This document shows, one piece after another, positions 1 through 5,820 of a stretch of DNA of 8,684 nt. This DNA is from Candidatus Bipolaricaulota bacterium (GTDB lineage: Bacteria > Bipolaricaulota > Bipolaricaulia > UBA7950 > UBA9294). Below the pieces are notes generated by a model. The model did no database searches. It had not been told where the DNA came from and saw only the letters and a program-made list of their open reading frames with translations. The position numbers were made by a program, and so were the translations under genes. The stretch spans positions 1 to 8,684 of the forward strand of contig JAGLYB010000047.1 of the NCBI GenBank assembly GCA_023132545.1. Reading direction: 5' to 3'. Within the stretch, counting starts at the first letter, position 1; every line of letters starts with the position of its first letter.

Positions 1-959
1 TCCGGGTTCTTTGGGGGCTGCGTAATGCATGGACGGAGCTGGCAGAAGGTGTTACGACGGTTCGCGATGCAGGATCGAAACATCACGTCAGTATCCGTCT
101 TCGCGATGCCCTGCGGAGCGGCATGTTCCTCGGCCCACAAATCGTGGCGGCCGGTGAACCGGTCGCGATCACCGGGGGGCATGAGTCACACCGATACGCG
201 GGAGCTCGAGAGGCCGATGGTCCCTCCGACGTTCGAAAGGCCGTTCGCGAACAACTTCGCGAGGGAGCCGACTGGATCAAGTTGATGGCCAGTGCAGGGA
301 TCGGCGGCATGCCGTATCGCGAGCATCCGAGCTACACGGAGTTCACGTTGGAGGAGCTGAGTGCGGGGACGCTTGAGGCACATAAGCGTGGGCGACGTGC
401 GATGGCTCATGCGATGTCGGATAGGAGTGTGCGCTTCTGCATCGAGGCTGGTATCGATACGGTCGAACATGGTGTTCTGATGAGCGAAGAAACCGTACGC
501 GCACTGAAGGAGGCTGGCATCGGGTTCGTTCCCACGATCTCGGGTATCGCCAATGTGCATGCACGCGAAAACACCGCGGGAAACGTAGACTTCGCCGACC
601 GTCTCCTGCGAGAGGTTCTGGAACCTCACAAAATCGCCGTTGCAGCCGCGATCGAACAGGGCGTGGTGATCGGCGTTGGTAGCGACACTCTCGGCTCAGT
701 AGCGGATGAGATTGCCCTCCTGGTGGAATGTGGGATGGACAAGGGACGGGCCTTTGCTGCTGCGACGATTGATGCCGCTGGGATGCTGGGGATGGAAACT
801 GAGATCGGCTCAATCGAAGTCGGAAAGAGGGGCGATCTGGTCCTTCTCGCCGGTGATCCGATGGAAAACATAAACGCATACAGACAAATCAGGGAGGTGG
901 TTTTTGGCGGGCGGCTGCTTAGCGAAACGTATCCTGAGGCAATGCGGAGCTACAAGTGA
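1..959 (+). CDS. Metal-dependent amidohydrolase, imidazolonepropionase/Xaa-Pro dipeptidase type (5' end cut by the window)
   Basis: Probably a cytoplasmic hydrolase of C-N bonds in a peptide-like, cyclic amide or related substrate. The frame is open from the left edge (first full codon at base 3) to TGA at 957-959, giving 318 visible residues. Family members usually have about 400-430, so roughly the first 90-100 are missing, including the N-terminal HxH metal motif. Visible family marks, numbered from base 3: TTVRDAG at 18-24, the lysine expected to be carbamylated (K93 in DWIKLMASAG), metal-type histidines H136 (MAHA) and H156 (VEHG), and the catalytic aspartate D228 (GVGSDT). The C-terminus ends in the usual beta-sandwich return (GKRGDLVLLAGDP). 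The next gene starts 20 bases downstream, so this is an operon with a peptide-type importer, and the enzyme probably acts on the imported compound. The superfamily is clear. The exact substrate cannot be read from sequence, and deacetylase or prolidase-like roles are equally possible. Confidence 0.9.
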   Translation, partial: RVLWGLRNAWTELAEGVTTVRDAGSKHHVSIRLRDALRSGMFLGPQIVAAGEPVAITGGHESHRYAGAREADGPSDVRKAVREQLREGADWIKLMASAGIGGMPYREHPSYTEFTLEELSAGTLEAHKRGRRAMAHAMSDRSVRFCIEAGIDTVEHGVLMSEETVRALKEAGIGFVPTISGIANVHARENTAGNVDFADRLLREVLEPHKIAVAAAIEQGVVIGVGSDTLGSVADEIALLVECGMDKGRAFAAATIDAAGMLGMETEIGSIEVGKRGDLVLLAGDPMENINAYRQIREVVFGGRLLSETYPEAMRSYK

Positions 960-965
960 GGCAAG

Positions 966-971
966 AGGAGG
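966..971 (+). promoter_or_regulatory. Ribosome binding site for the substrate-binding protein gene
   Basis: A perfect AGGAGG lies 8 bases before ATG 980. It decides the start: the same frame also opens with GTG at 956, overlapping the amidohydrolase stop, but that codon has no purine-rich site in front of it and would place charged residues before a normal signal peptide. Confidence 0.85.
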
Positions 972-979
972 TAGGTACC

Positions 980-2503
980 ATGAGAGCACGATGGATGGGA
1001 ATCACAATGGTCATGCTGGCGATTGTCGTCGTTGCATGTACCCTCGGATGGGGACAAGGCTCGGGCGTGACAATCACGGTCGTCCGAGGAACAGATCTAT
1101 GGACGGCGGATCCACACAATGACACGCAAGTGACCTCGCAGTCACTTTTCCACAATGTTTTTGATCCGTTGATTCGCGTGAATTGGGAGGATCCCGCGCA
1201 TCCGCTGCCGGCACTTGCGGAATCGTGGGAGGTTTTGTCGGATACGCAAATACAGTTCAACCTGCGCCAAGGTGTGACCTGGCACGATGGGTCTCCGTTC
1301 ACGGCGGATGATGTGAAGTTCACATTCGACCGCATCCTAAATCCAGACGAACCCACGAAGATCTCATCATGGATCACAAGCATCGTCAGTGGGGTCACTG
1401 TCGTTGATCCATATACGATCATCCTTGAGATGTTCAAGGCGTACGCGCCGATCTACGGACGGCTGGAGACAGTCAAGATTATCCCAAAGACTGCCTTCGA
1501 AGCGATGGGCGCGGAAGCATTCGGCCTATCTCCCGTCGGAACCGGCGCATATATATTCGCCGAGTGGAAGCAAGGCGAGTACATCCGCATGGTCGCAAAC
1601 GAGGACTGGTGGGGCTGGGTCGATCGTGAGACGCGCCCGGATGTCGTTATTCGGAAGTCGTTGCCGGAAGGCTTCACCCGCTATGCAATGCTTGAAGGCG
1701 GCGAAGCTGATATTGTTGGACAGATCCCGCCTGAACGGATCGAAGGCATTGAGGCCACTGAGGATCTGCGCATCGAGACGATCGCCAGCACGCGCGGGTT
1801 CTTCGTCGGGATGAACACGTGGGAGCCGCCATTCGACGATGTCCGCGTACGCCAGGCGATGAACTACGCCATCGACAAACAGTTGATTGTCGACACGATT
1901 CTCGGTGGACAAGCGACAGTGCATGCAGGAGTCTGCACCCTAGCAGATTTCGGTTATTGTGCCGACTGTATGGAGTATGAGTACAACCCTGAGAAGGCAC
2001 GGCAGCTCCTCGCCGACGCCGGATACCCGGATGGGTTCACAGTCACATTCTGGTCTCCTCGAGGGAAGTACATCCAAGATCTCGAGACATCTGAAGCAAT
2101 CGCAGGACAGTTGGAAGAGGTCGGGATAACGGTAGAGGTCTATGCGCCGGCTTGGGCAGAGTACTGGGATAATTGGCTTGCTGGAAACCATCAGATGTAC
2201 CTCCTCAGCTATGGCGGAAGCTTCCCTGACTGTGATGATCGCATTGGTGGACACATTGATGGCGCACGCCGTGGACTGTACTACAACAGTCCGGAATCCG
2301 ACCTGCTGATCCAGCAGGAACAGCAAACGCTGGATCCGGACGACCGTGCTGCAATCTGGGCGGATCTAAGCGCATATCTCATTGAGGATGCGCCATGGAT
2401 TTTCCTTTGGGATCTGAACCTGATCTACGGCGTGACGGACAAGATCAAGACTTGGACTCCTGTTCCAGTAGAGCATATCTACTACTGGCAGATCGGGATC
2501 TAG
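980..2503 (+). CDS. ABC transporter substrate-binding protein, family 5 (peptide/nickel/opine type, DppA/OppA-like)
   Basis: The 507-residue extracytoplasmic receptor of an ABC importer, which captures the solute and hands it to the permeases encoded next. It starts at ATG 980. The N-terminus is a signal peptide: basic residues 2-4, then a hydrophobic core at about 8-19. The segment VVAC (17-20) could be a lipobox with C20 as the lipidated cysteine. Cleavage a few residues later, near GQG, is the alternative. Family-5 blocks follow in order: FDPLIRV (about 63-69), LAESWE (79-84), GVTWHDGSPFTADDVKF (98-114), PVGTGAY (185-191), VRQAMNYAIDK (290-300) and YNPEKARQLLADAGYPDGF (about 335-353). Length is normal for the family. 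The odd feature is three cysteines, C319, C327 and C330, plus C418, in a family that is usually cysteine-poor after export. The ligand is unknown. Dipeptides, oligopeptides, sugars and amides are all handled by this family. Confidence 0.93.
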   Translation: MRARWMGITMVMLAIVVVACTLGWGQGSGVTITVVRGTDLWTADPHNDTQVTSQSLFHNVFDPLIRVNWEDPAHPLPALAESWEVLSDTQIQFNLRQGVTWHDGSPFTADDVKFTFDRILNPDEPTKISSWITSIVSGVTVVDPYTIILEMFKAYAPIYGRLETVKIIPKTAFEAMGAEAFGLSPVGTGAYIFAEWKQGEYIRMVANEDWWGWVDRETRPDVVIRKSLPEGFTRYAMLEGGEADIVGQIPPERIEGIEATEDLRIETIASTRGFFVGMNTWEPPFDDVRVRQAMNYAIDKQLIVDTILGGQATVHAGVCTLADFGYCADCMEYEYNPEKARQLLADAGYPDGFTVTFWSPRGKYIQDLETSEAIAGQLEEVGITVEVYAPAWAEYWDNWLAGNHQMYLLSYGGSFPDCDDRIGGHIDGARRGLYYNSPESDLLIQQEQQTLDPDDRAAIWADLSAYLIEDAPWIFLWDLNLIYGVTDKIKTWTPVPVEHIYYWQIGI

Positions 2504-2517
2504 AAGAGGCTATTACG

Positions 2518-2554
2518 GCAGACTCTGCCAGCAAGAACAGCTGGTAGAGTCTGC
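2518..2554 (+). terminator. Strong intercistronic hairpin after the binding-protein gene (partial terminator or mRNA-stabilising element)
   Basis: Bases 2518-2532 pair with 2540-2554 over 15 bp, with a single G-U wobble and a 7-base loop, 15 bases after the binding-protein stop. Only TTT followed by CT comes after it, so the U tract is weak. Hairpins between a binding-protein gene and its permease genes are known (malE-malF is the classic case). There they raise the binding protein over the membrane subunits by partial termination or by protecting the upstream mRNA 3' end. I infer the same role here. The permease genes downstream lie 12 bases apart and have no visible promoter of their own, so readthrough must occur. 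Confidence 0.65.
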
Positions 2555-2565
2555 TTTCTAAATTG

Positions 2566-2571
2566 AAAGGA
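2566..2571 (+). promoter_or_regulatory. Ribosome binding site deciding a TTG start for the first permease
   Basis: AAAGGA lies 6 bases before TTG 2578. The in-frame TTG at 2563 precedes this site and has none of its own, so 2578 is preferred. There is no ATG start nearby. A rare TTG start behind a modest site, after a hairpin, would keep permease synthesis low relative to the binding protein. Confidence 0.6.
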
Positions 2572-2577
2572 AGCTCC

Positions 2578-3495
2578 TTGCTTGCGTACGTTGCACGGCG
2601 TCTCGTTCAAGCGGTTCTCATATTGCTGATCCTGTCAGCTCTCACGTTCTCGCTGCTTCACCTGAGCGGCAACCCCGCCTCTCTGTTGCTCCCGGCGGAT
2701 GCGACGTCGGAGCAGATCAAGAACATGAGTGAGTTAATGGGGCTGGATCTTCCGATTTACGTCCAATACGGTCGATTTCTCGATCGGCTGTTCCACGGGG
2801 ATTTCGGAACGTCCTATCGAATGAATCGTCCGGTCTGGGACATCATTACGACGGCGTTTCCACATACCTTGAAGCTGGGAGTTTGCGCGATGATTTTCGC
2901 ATCGCTTCTCTCTCTGCCTCTCGGCATGGTTGCAGCCATCAAACGGGATTCGATTGTCGATCTTGCAGCGACATTCTTTGCGACGCTCGGCCAGTCAATG
3001 CCCACCTTCTGGATCGCCATCCTGCTGATGCTTGCGTTCAGCGTCAAGCTTGACTGGCTTCCCGTATCAGGCACGGGAAGCCTACTGCACTACGTTCTGC
3101 CAACGCTGAGCCTCGGGTGGTACAGTAACGCTCTTCTCACAAGAGTGATTCGATCCAGCATGCTTGAAGTGCTCAATCAGGACTACATCCGCACCGCAAG
3201 GAGCAAGGGGCTGCTGGAAAGAACGACGATCCTGAAACATGGGTTGCGAAACGCATCGCTCCCCGTCATTACAATCTGGGGGATGCAATTAGGTACTGTC
3301 CTAATGGGGTCCGTGGCTACGGAAACGGTGTTCGGATGGCCCGGGATTGGACGGCTGAGCGTTGACGCGATTCTGGGGCGCGACTACCCGATTGTGATGG
3401 GGGTCGTTCTCACCTTCGGTGTGCTGTTAATTCTTCTCAATCTTCTAGTGGATCTGAGCTATGCATTTCTGGATCCAAGGATCGCTTACTCGTAG
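2578..3495 (+). CDS. ABC transporter permease, DppB/OppB type
   Basis: One of the two inner-membrane subunits that form the translocation channel of the importer. From TTG 2578 the product has 305 residues and begins MLAYVARRLVQ, the typical start of this family. A longer start at TTG 2563 (310 residues) is less likely. Membrane segments are seen at about 9-29, 97-121, 129-155, 165-185, 230-255 and 273-297. The EAA-type cytoplasmic loop that docks on the ATPase is at about 198-225 (DYIRTARSKGL at 202-212, then LKHGLRNASLPV). The ending DPRIAYS is typical of the family. The next permease gene starts 12 bases after the stop, so the two are translated from one mRNA. Length and motifs are complete, and nothing suggests decay. 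Confidence 0.94.
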   Translation: MLAYVARRLVQAVLILLILSALTFSLLHLSGNPASLLLPADATSEQIKNMSELMGLDLPIYVQYGRFLDRLFHGDFGTSYRMNRPVWDIITTAFPHTLKLGVCAMIFASLLSLPLGMVAAIKRDSIVDLAATFFATLGQSMPTFWIAILLMLAFSVKLDWLPVSGTGSLLHYVLPTLSLGWYSNALLTRVIRSSMLEVLNQDYIRTARSKGLLERTTILKHGLRNASLPVITIWGMQLGTVLMGSVATETVFGWPGIGRLSVDAILGRDYPIVMGVVLTFGVLLILLNLLVDLSYAFLDPRIAYS

Positions 3496-3507
3496 AAAGG
3501 AGGCAGG

Positions 3508-4371
3508 ATGAAACGCAGCAAGAAATTCGACACGTTTCGCCGCCTCCTGAGCACGCCCAAGGGAGTCGTTGGAGTTCTTCTCATCAGTATCCTGGTCGTG
3601 AGTTCGCTGGTTGCGCCGTACATCACTGCGCACAACCCGTCGAAACAGAACCTTCGCTATCGAAACAGCCCTCCGCTCACGGAGCTTGCCGATGGAAGCG
3701 GCCTGTTCATCTTGGGTACCGATCAACTCGGACGAGACATGCTTACTCGAATCCTTTATGGAACACGGATCTCTGTTCTGATTGCGTTGGCGGCTGTATT
3801 TATCTCAGGAGTGATCGGCGTAACCCTTGGCGTGGTGAGCGGGTTTGTTGGAGGATGGGTTGAGACACTGATCATGAGGTTCGTCGATATCCAGCTCAGT
3901 CTTCCCCTCTTCCTTGTTGCAATGATTTGGATCTCGTTCAGCAGCCCAGCGCTGATTAACATCATCGCAGTGATTGCGATTTGGACTTGGACACAATACG
4001 CGCGCGTCGCGCGTGCAAGTACACTGTCCCTGCGTGAAACAGGATTCGTTGAGGCCTCTCGATCGATGGGCGCTTCCCAATTATGGATCCTAGCCAAACA
4101 CATCCTACCGAATATTCTCGCCCCCGTACTGGTCATTGCGTCCTTGCAGTTCGGGCGGGCTATCATCCTTGAGGCGACGTTGAGCTTCCTCGGTGTTGGA
4201 CTTCAGCCTCCCACTCCTGCATTGGGGGTCATGATTGCCAGCGGAAGACAGTATGTCGATACAGCATGGTGGTTGGCGACACTTCCGGGAGTCGTAATCA
4301 TGCTGCTGGTTCTTGGGGCCAACTTCGTCGGCGATGTGCTGCGAGATGTATGGGATCCGAAGTTGAGGTGA
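3508..4371 (+). CDS. ABC transporter permease, DppC/OppC type
   Basis: The second channel subunit, 287 residues, partner of the preceding DppB-like protein. The ATG has a very strong AAAGGAGG site (3496-3503), 4 bases upstream and directly after the previous stop. The N-terminal membrane helix (about 18-40) is followed by the family signature LGTDQLGRDMLTRILYGTR (69-87). More helices are seen at about 88-112, 123-145, 150-168, 205-225 and 253-277. The EAA loop is at about 178-202 (GFVEASRSMGAS at 179-190, then KHILPN). The conserved LSFLGVGLQPPTPALG block and the WDPKLR ending are present. No ATPase gene follows, although DppD/DppF-type ATPases commonly come next in such operons. Confidence 0.94.
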   Translation: MKRSKKFDTFRRLLSTPKGVVGVLLISILVVSSLVAPYITAHNPSKQNLRYRNSPPLTELADGSGLFILGTDQLGRDMLTRILYGTRISVLIALAAVFISGVIGVTLGVVSGFVGGWVETLIMRFVDIQLSLPLFLVAMIWISFSSPALINIIAVIAIWTWTQYARVARASTLSLRETGFVEASRSMGASQLWILAKHILPNILAPVLVIASLQFGRAIILEATLSFLGVGLQPPTPALGVMIASGRQYVDTAWWLATLPGVVIMLLVLGANFVGDVLRDVWDPKLR

Positions 4372-4431
4372 TCCATCGCTAGATGACGCGAGATGCGAAA
4401 CAGTCGAGCGCAGATACGGCACGTTATGAAC

Positions 4432-4453
4432 GAGCATCGAGCGGCTGATGCTC
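4432..4453 (+). promoter_or_regulatory. Small hairpin just upstream of the RidA-family gene
   Basis: GAGCATC (4432-4438) pairs perfectly with GATGCTC (4447-4453) around an 8-base loop, ending 9 bases before the TAGGAGG site of the next gene. It lies in the 102-base gap after the permease gene. It could tune translation or mark an mRNA processing point, but a 7-bp stem of this kind can arise by chance. Confidence 0.3.
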
Positions 4454-4462
4454 TCGCAGAAT

Positions 4463-4469
4463 TAGGAGG
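4463..4469 (+). promoter_or_regulatory. Ribosome binding site for the RidA-family gene
   Basis: TAGGAGG lies 4 bases before ATG 4474. It sets the start against longer in-frame options (start codon at 4393, ATG at 4426), which have no such site and would add sequence not seen in RidA proteins. Confidence 0.8.
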
Positions 4470-4473
4470 CACT

Positions 4474-4947
4474 ATGCTCACCGAGACTACTGAGACGCGA
4501 ATTGCGGAGCTTGGACTGCAGCTTCCACCACCTGCACGTCCTGGGGCAGAATACGTCCCGAGCAAGAGGATTGGCAACCTTCTATTCCTGTCCGGGCAGG
4601 GCCCTATCCGAGACGGCGTTCCGCTTGTGGTCGGGCAGGTCGGAGGAGAGGTTACGTTGGAGGAAGGAATCGAGGCTGCGCGGCAGGCTACGCTCAATGC
4701 CCTGGCTGTGATCAAAGCTGCCGTTGGATCGCTCGATCTCGTTGAGGAAATCATTCAAGTGCGCGGGTTCGTGAACTCGGCACCCGGCTTTTTTCTTCAG
4801 CCGCAAGTTATGAATGGCACCTCGGAACTTCTGGTTGCCGTATTCGGTGAGAGAGGTCGCCATGTCCGTTGCGCCCTAGGAACGTCAAGCCTTCCTCACA
4901 ATATACCTGTGGAAATCGAGATGATCGTTGCACTCCGCCCGGACTAG
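4474..4947 (+). CDS. RidA (YjgF/YER057c/UK114) family protein lacking the catalytic arginine
   Basis: A 157-residue RidA-fold protein, slightly longer than classical RidA (about 128). RidA itself hydrolyses reactive enamine/imine intermediates such as 2-aminoacrylate in the cytoplasm and forms trimers. Family marks: LLFLSGQGP at 36-44, EGIEAARQATLNALAVIKAA at 64-83, VRGFVNS at 96-102, and the C-terminal strand LPHNIPVEIEMIVAL at 140-154. Where archetypal RidA has R-L-P, with the arginine that binds the substrate carboxylate, this protein has S139-L140-P141. It therefore probably belongs to a divergent RidA subgroup (the longer UK114-like group 1 type) without proven deaminase activity. Its place as last gene of a peptide-type importer and amidohydrolase operon suggests a helper role in breakdown of the imported compound, or ligand sensing. 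The fold is confident and the activity is not. Confidence 0.9.
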   Translation: MLTETTETRIAELGLQLPPPARPGAEYVPSKRIGNLLFLSGQGPIRDGVPLVVGQVGGEVTLEEGIEAARQATLNALAVIKAAVGSLDLVEEIIQVRGFVNSAPGFFLQPQVMNGTSELLVAVFGERGRHVRCALGTSSLPHNIPVEIEMIVALRPD

Positions 4948-4972
4948 GCGACTCGGACGAAGTGAATGAGAC

Positions 4973-5009
4973 ACCTCGTTGGAGGTCTTCCCCAAACAAC
5001 ATTGGGGAG
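4973..5009 (+). terminator. Tandem hairpins after the operon end
   Basis: Two hairpins stand back to back 25 bases after the RidA-family stop. ACCTC (4973-4977) pairs with GAGGT (4982-4986) around a 4-base loop. TTCCCCAA (4988-4995) pairs with TTGGGGAG (5002-5009) around 6 bases, with one G-T wobble at the outer end. There is no U tract, so this is not a standard Rho-independent terminator. It may protect the mRNA 3' end or help end the operon transcript. Confidence 0.35.
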
Positions 5010-5108
5010 TCCTGCAATCGATCCTTCAGTCTCTCAAGATTACACATCAGCAATCGATGCTCTCGTGCGAGTGTTCTTCGTTTACCTACACATCACCTGA
5101 TCGAATTG

Positions 5109-5146
5109 CGTTCGCAGAGAGATTTGCCTACATCGTCCTGCGAACG
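5109..5146. repeat. Perfect 9-bp inverted repeat with 20-base spacer
   Basis: CGTTCGCAG (5109-5117) is repeated inverted as CTGCGAACG (5138-5146). One G-T and one T-A pair extend it outward. It could be a two-site protein-binding element or an RNA stem, but no gene start lies close by on either strand. Confidence 0.35.
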
Positions 5147-5323
5147 TACTGGATGCCCCCTGGCTGAACATGGCCAGCTCGTTCTTTGTGGATATGGCCA
5201 ATCTTGTGCCCCTTGCTCTATGACGACGACGTGTGCATCATTATCGAGTTGCTCGATGTGTTCCTGGATTCTCTCGATCCAGCGCTCTGTCGGCGCTTGA
5301 CAGTGTTGCCCCCTCCGACCCGA

Positions 5324-5440
5324 TCAGATCTGCTGCTCTTTCTCAGCCTTCTTGGCTTTCTTCGCGGCACGCTTCTCTTTGATAGATTTCAGAGGTTTCT
5401 TCTTGTCGCTCTGTTTCAGTTTGTCATTCGACTTGGCCAT
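5324..5440 (-). CDS. Small lysine-rich basic protein (38 residues), unknown function
   Basis: A short ORF reads right to left from ATG 5440 to TGA 5324. It begins MAKSNDKLKQ, has KSIKEKRAAKKAKKAEKEQ in its second half, and ends in isoleucine. Of 38 residues, 14 are lysine, one is arginine and only five are acidic, so the net charge is about +10. The second half is likely one amphipathic or charged helix, with no membrane segment and no cysteine. The support is a perfect AGGAGG (5452-5447) 6 bases before the ATG and the strongly biased, protein-like composition. Short KEKRAAKKAKK-type proteins are annotated as hypothetical in other bacteria as far as I recall, and I could not check this. Nucleic-acid or ribosome binding is a reasonable guess from charge alone. 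It stands alone on the minus strand, and no promoter stands out upstream. Confidence 0.68.
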   Translation of the reverse strand: MAKSNDKLKQSDKKKPLKSIKEKRAAKKAKKAEKEQQI

Positions 5441-5446
5441 GGCGAG

Positions 5447-5452
5447 CCTCCT
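5447..5452 (-). promoter_or_regulatory. Ribosome binding site of the small lysine-rich ORF
   Basis: A perfect AGGAGG on the minus strand, 6 bases before ATG 5440. This is the same form and spacing as the site of the MFS gene, and it is the main reason to call the short ORF a gene. Confidence 0.65.
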
Positions 5453-5456
5453 GTAA

Positions 5457-5475
5457 GTGAGGAAGCATCCCTCAC
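5457..5475 (-). promoter_or_regulatory. Leader hairpin directly upstream of the small ORF's ribosome binding site
   Basis: On the minus strand GTGAGG (5475-5470) pairs with CCTCAC (5462-5457) around a 7-base loop, and the stem ends 4 bases before the AGGAGG. In the mRNA it would sit at the edge of the ribosome footprint. It could affect initiation, or simply mark a 5' leader. The stem is short, so chance is possible. Confidence 0.35.
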
Positions 5476-5657
5476 ATGTGGATACAGATGGTACTGCATT
5501 CGAGTGTTGGAAAGCATTTCAGTCTGCCTTTCAAGTGCTGCATCGCTGGCGTTTGCTGGGCTGCGGAAAGGTCTTGAGTTTCTGTGCACGTTGCTTGGGA
5601 TTCAGAGGAGAACGAGAGAACGACCTTCTAATCGCAGTGTTGCGGACACCTCTTGCA

Positions 5658-5688
5658 TTGACATACAGGGTTTGAGTGGATCTCTATT
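5658..5688 (+). promoter_or_regulatory. Weak sigma70-like promoter candidate for the diguanylate cyclase gene
   Basis: A consensus TTGACA (5658-5663) is followed 19 bases later by TCTATT (5683-5688, 4 of 6 matches to TATAAT). The spacer is longer than ideal and the start codon is about 130 bases downstream. It is the best candidate seen, and only tentative. Confidence 0.3.
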
Positions 5689-5820
5689 TGCGAAGATACC
5701 ATTCGATGATCTTTTCTTCGGAGGTTGGATTGTCTTAAAGTGGTGAGACAGCTGCTGGCGGGAACAGACTGCTCAACTCGTAGAATAGGCCATCAGAACA
5801 ATTCGTGAGGTGACAGAAGA

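Larger units (their letters stand above)
4948..5323. other. Gene-poor stretch after the operon
   Basis: I find no convincing gene in these 376 bases. Open frames on both strands lack ribosome binding sites and family features. The stretch holds tandem hairpins just after the RidA-family gene (4973-5009) and a 9-bp perfect dyad (5109-5146), listed separately. No tRNA-like or other known RNA fold was recognised, and no T-rich terminator is visible. Confidence 0.6.
5453..5820. other. Gene-poor stretch before the diguanylate cyclase gene
   Basis: These 368 bases lie between the divergent starts of the small lysine-rich ORF (-) and the cyclase gene (+), so they should hold both promoters. A long plus-strand frame crosses much of it but is judged a shadow. 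I see the leader hairpin of the small ORF, one weak sigma70-like candidate on the plus strand, and no recognisable riboswitch, including no c-di-GMP aptamer. Confidence 0.55.

Noticed and set aside
956..979. GTG 956 as start of the binding protein, overlapping the amidohydrolase stop (translational coupling).
   Set aside because: ATG 980 has a perfect AGGAGG at good spacing and gives a normal signal peptide. The longer form would add eight residues with two acidic ones before it.
4869..5300. A 143-codon plus-strand frame overlapping the end of the RidA-family gene.
   Set aside because: It starts inside a well-supported gene without a ribosome binding site, and its Cys/Ser/Arg-rich composition is that of an out-of-frame shadow.
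5093..5323. The frame of the lysine-rich ORF stays open for 76 codons past its TGA, including a fairly protein-like WIERIQEHIEQLDND stretch, suggesting readthrough or a broken longer gene.
   Set aside because: There is no start codon of its own, no recoding signal, and the later half looks random. The main genes here use TGA as a normal stop (amidohydrolase, DppC-like permease, cyclase), and an open run of this length is not rare by chance.
5186..5746. A 186-codon plus-strand open frame with a hydrophobic, leucine/phenylalanine-rich first half.
   Set aside because: The hydrophobic part is the reverse reading of the lysine codons of the minus-strand small ORF. It has no ribosome binding site and no family resemblance, and its second half is rich in Cys, Arg and Ser like a random frame.
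5700..5820. Possible c-di-GMP riboswitch ahead of the diguanylate cyclase gene.
   Set aside because: None of the conserved blocks of the known c-di-GMP aptamers is recognisable in the leader.
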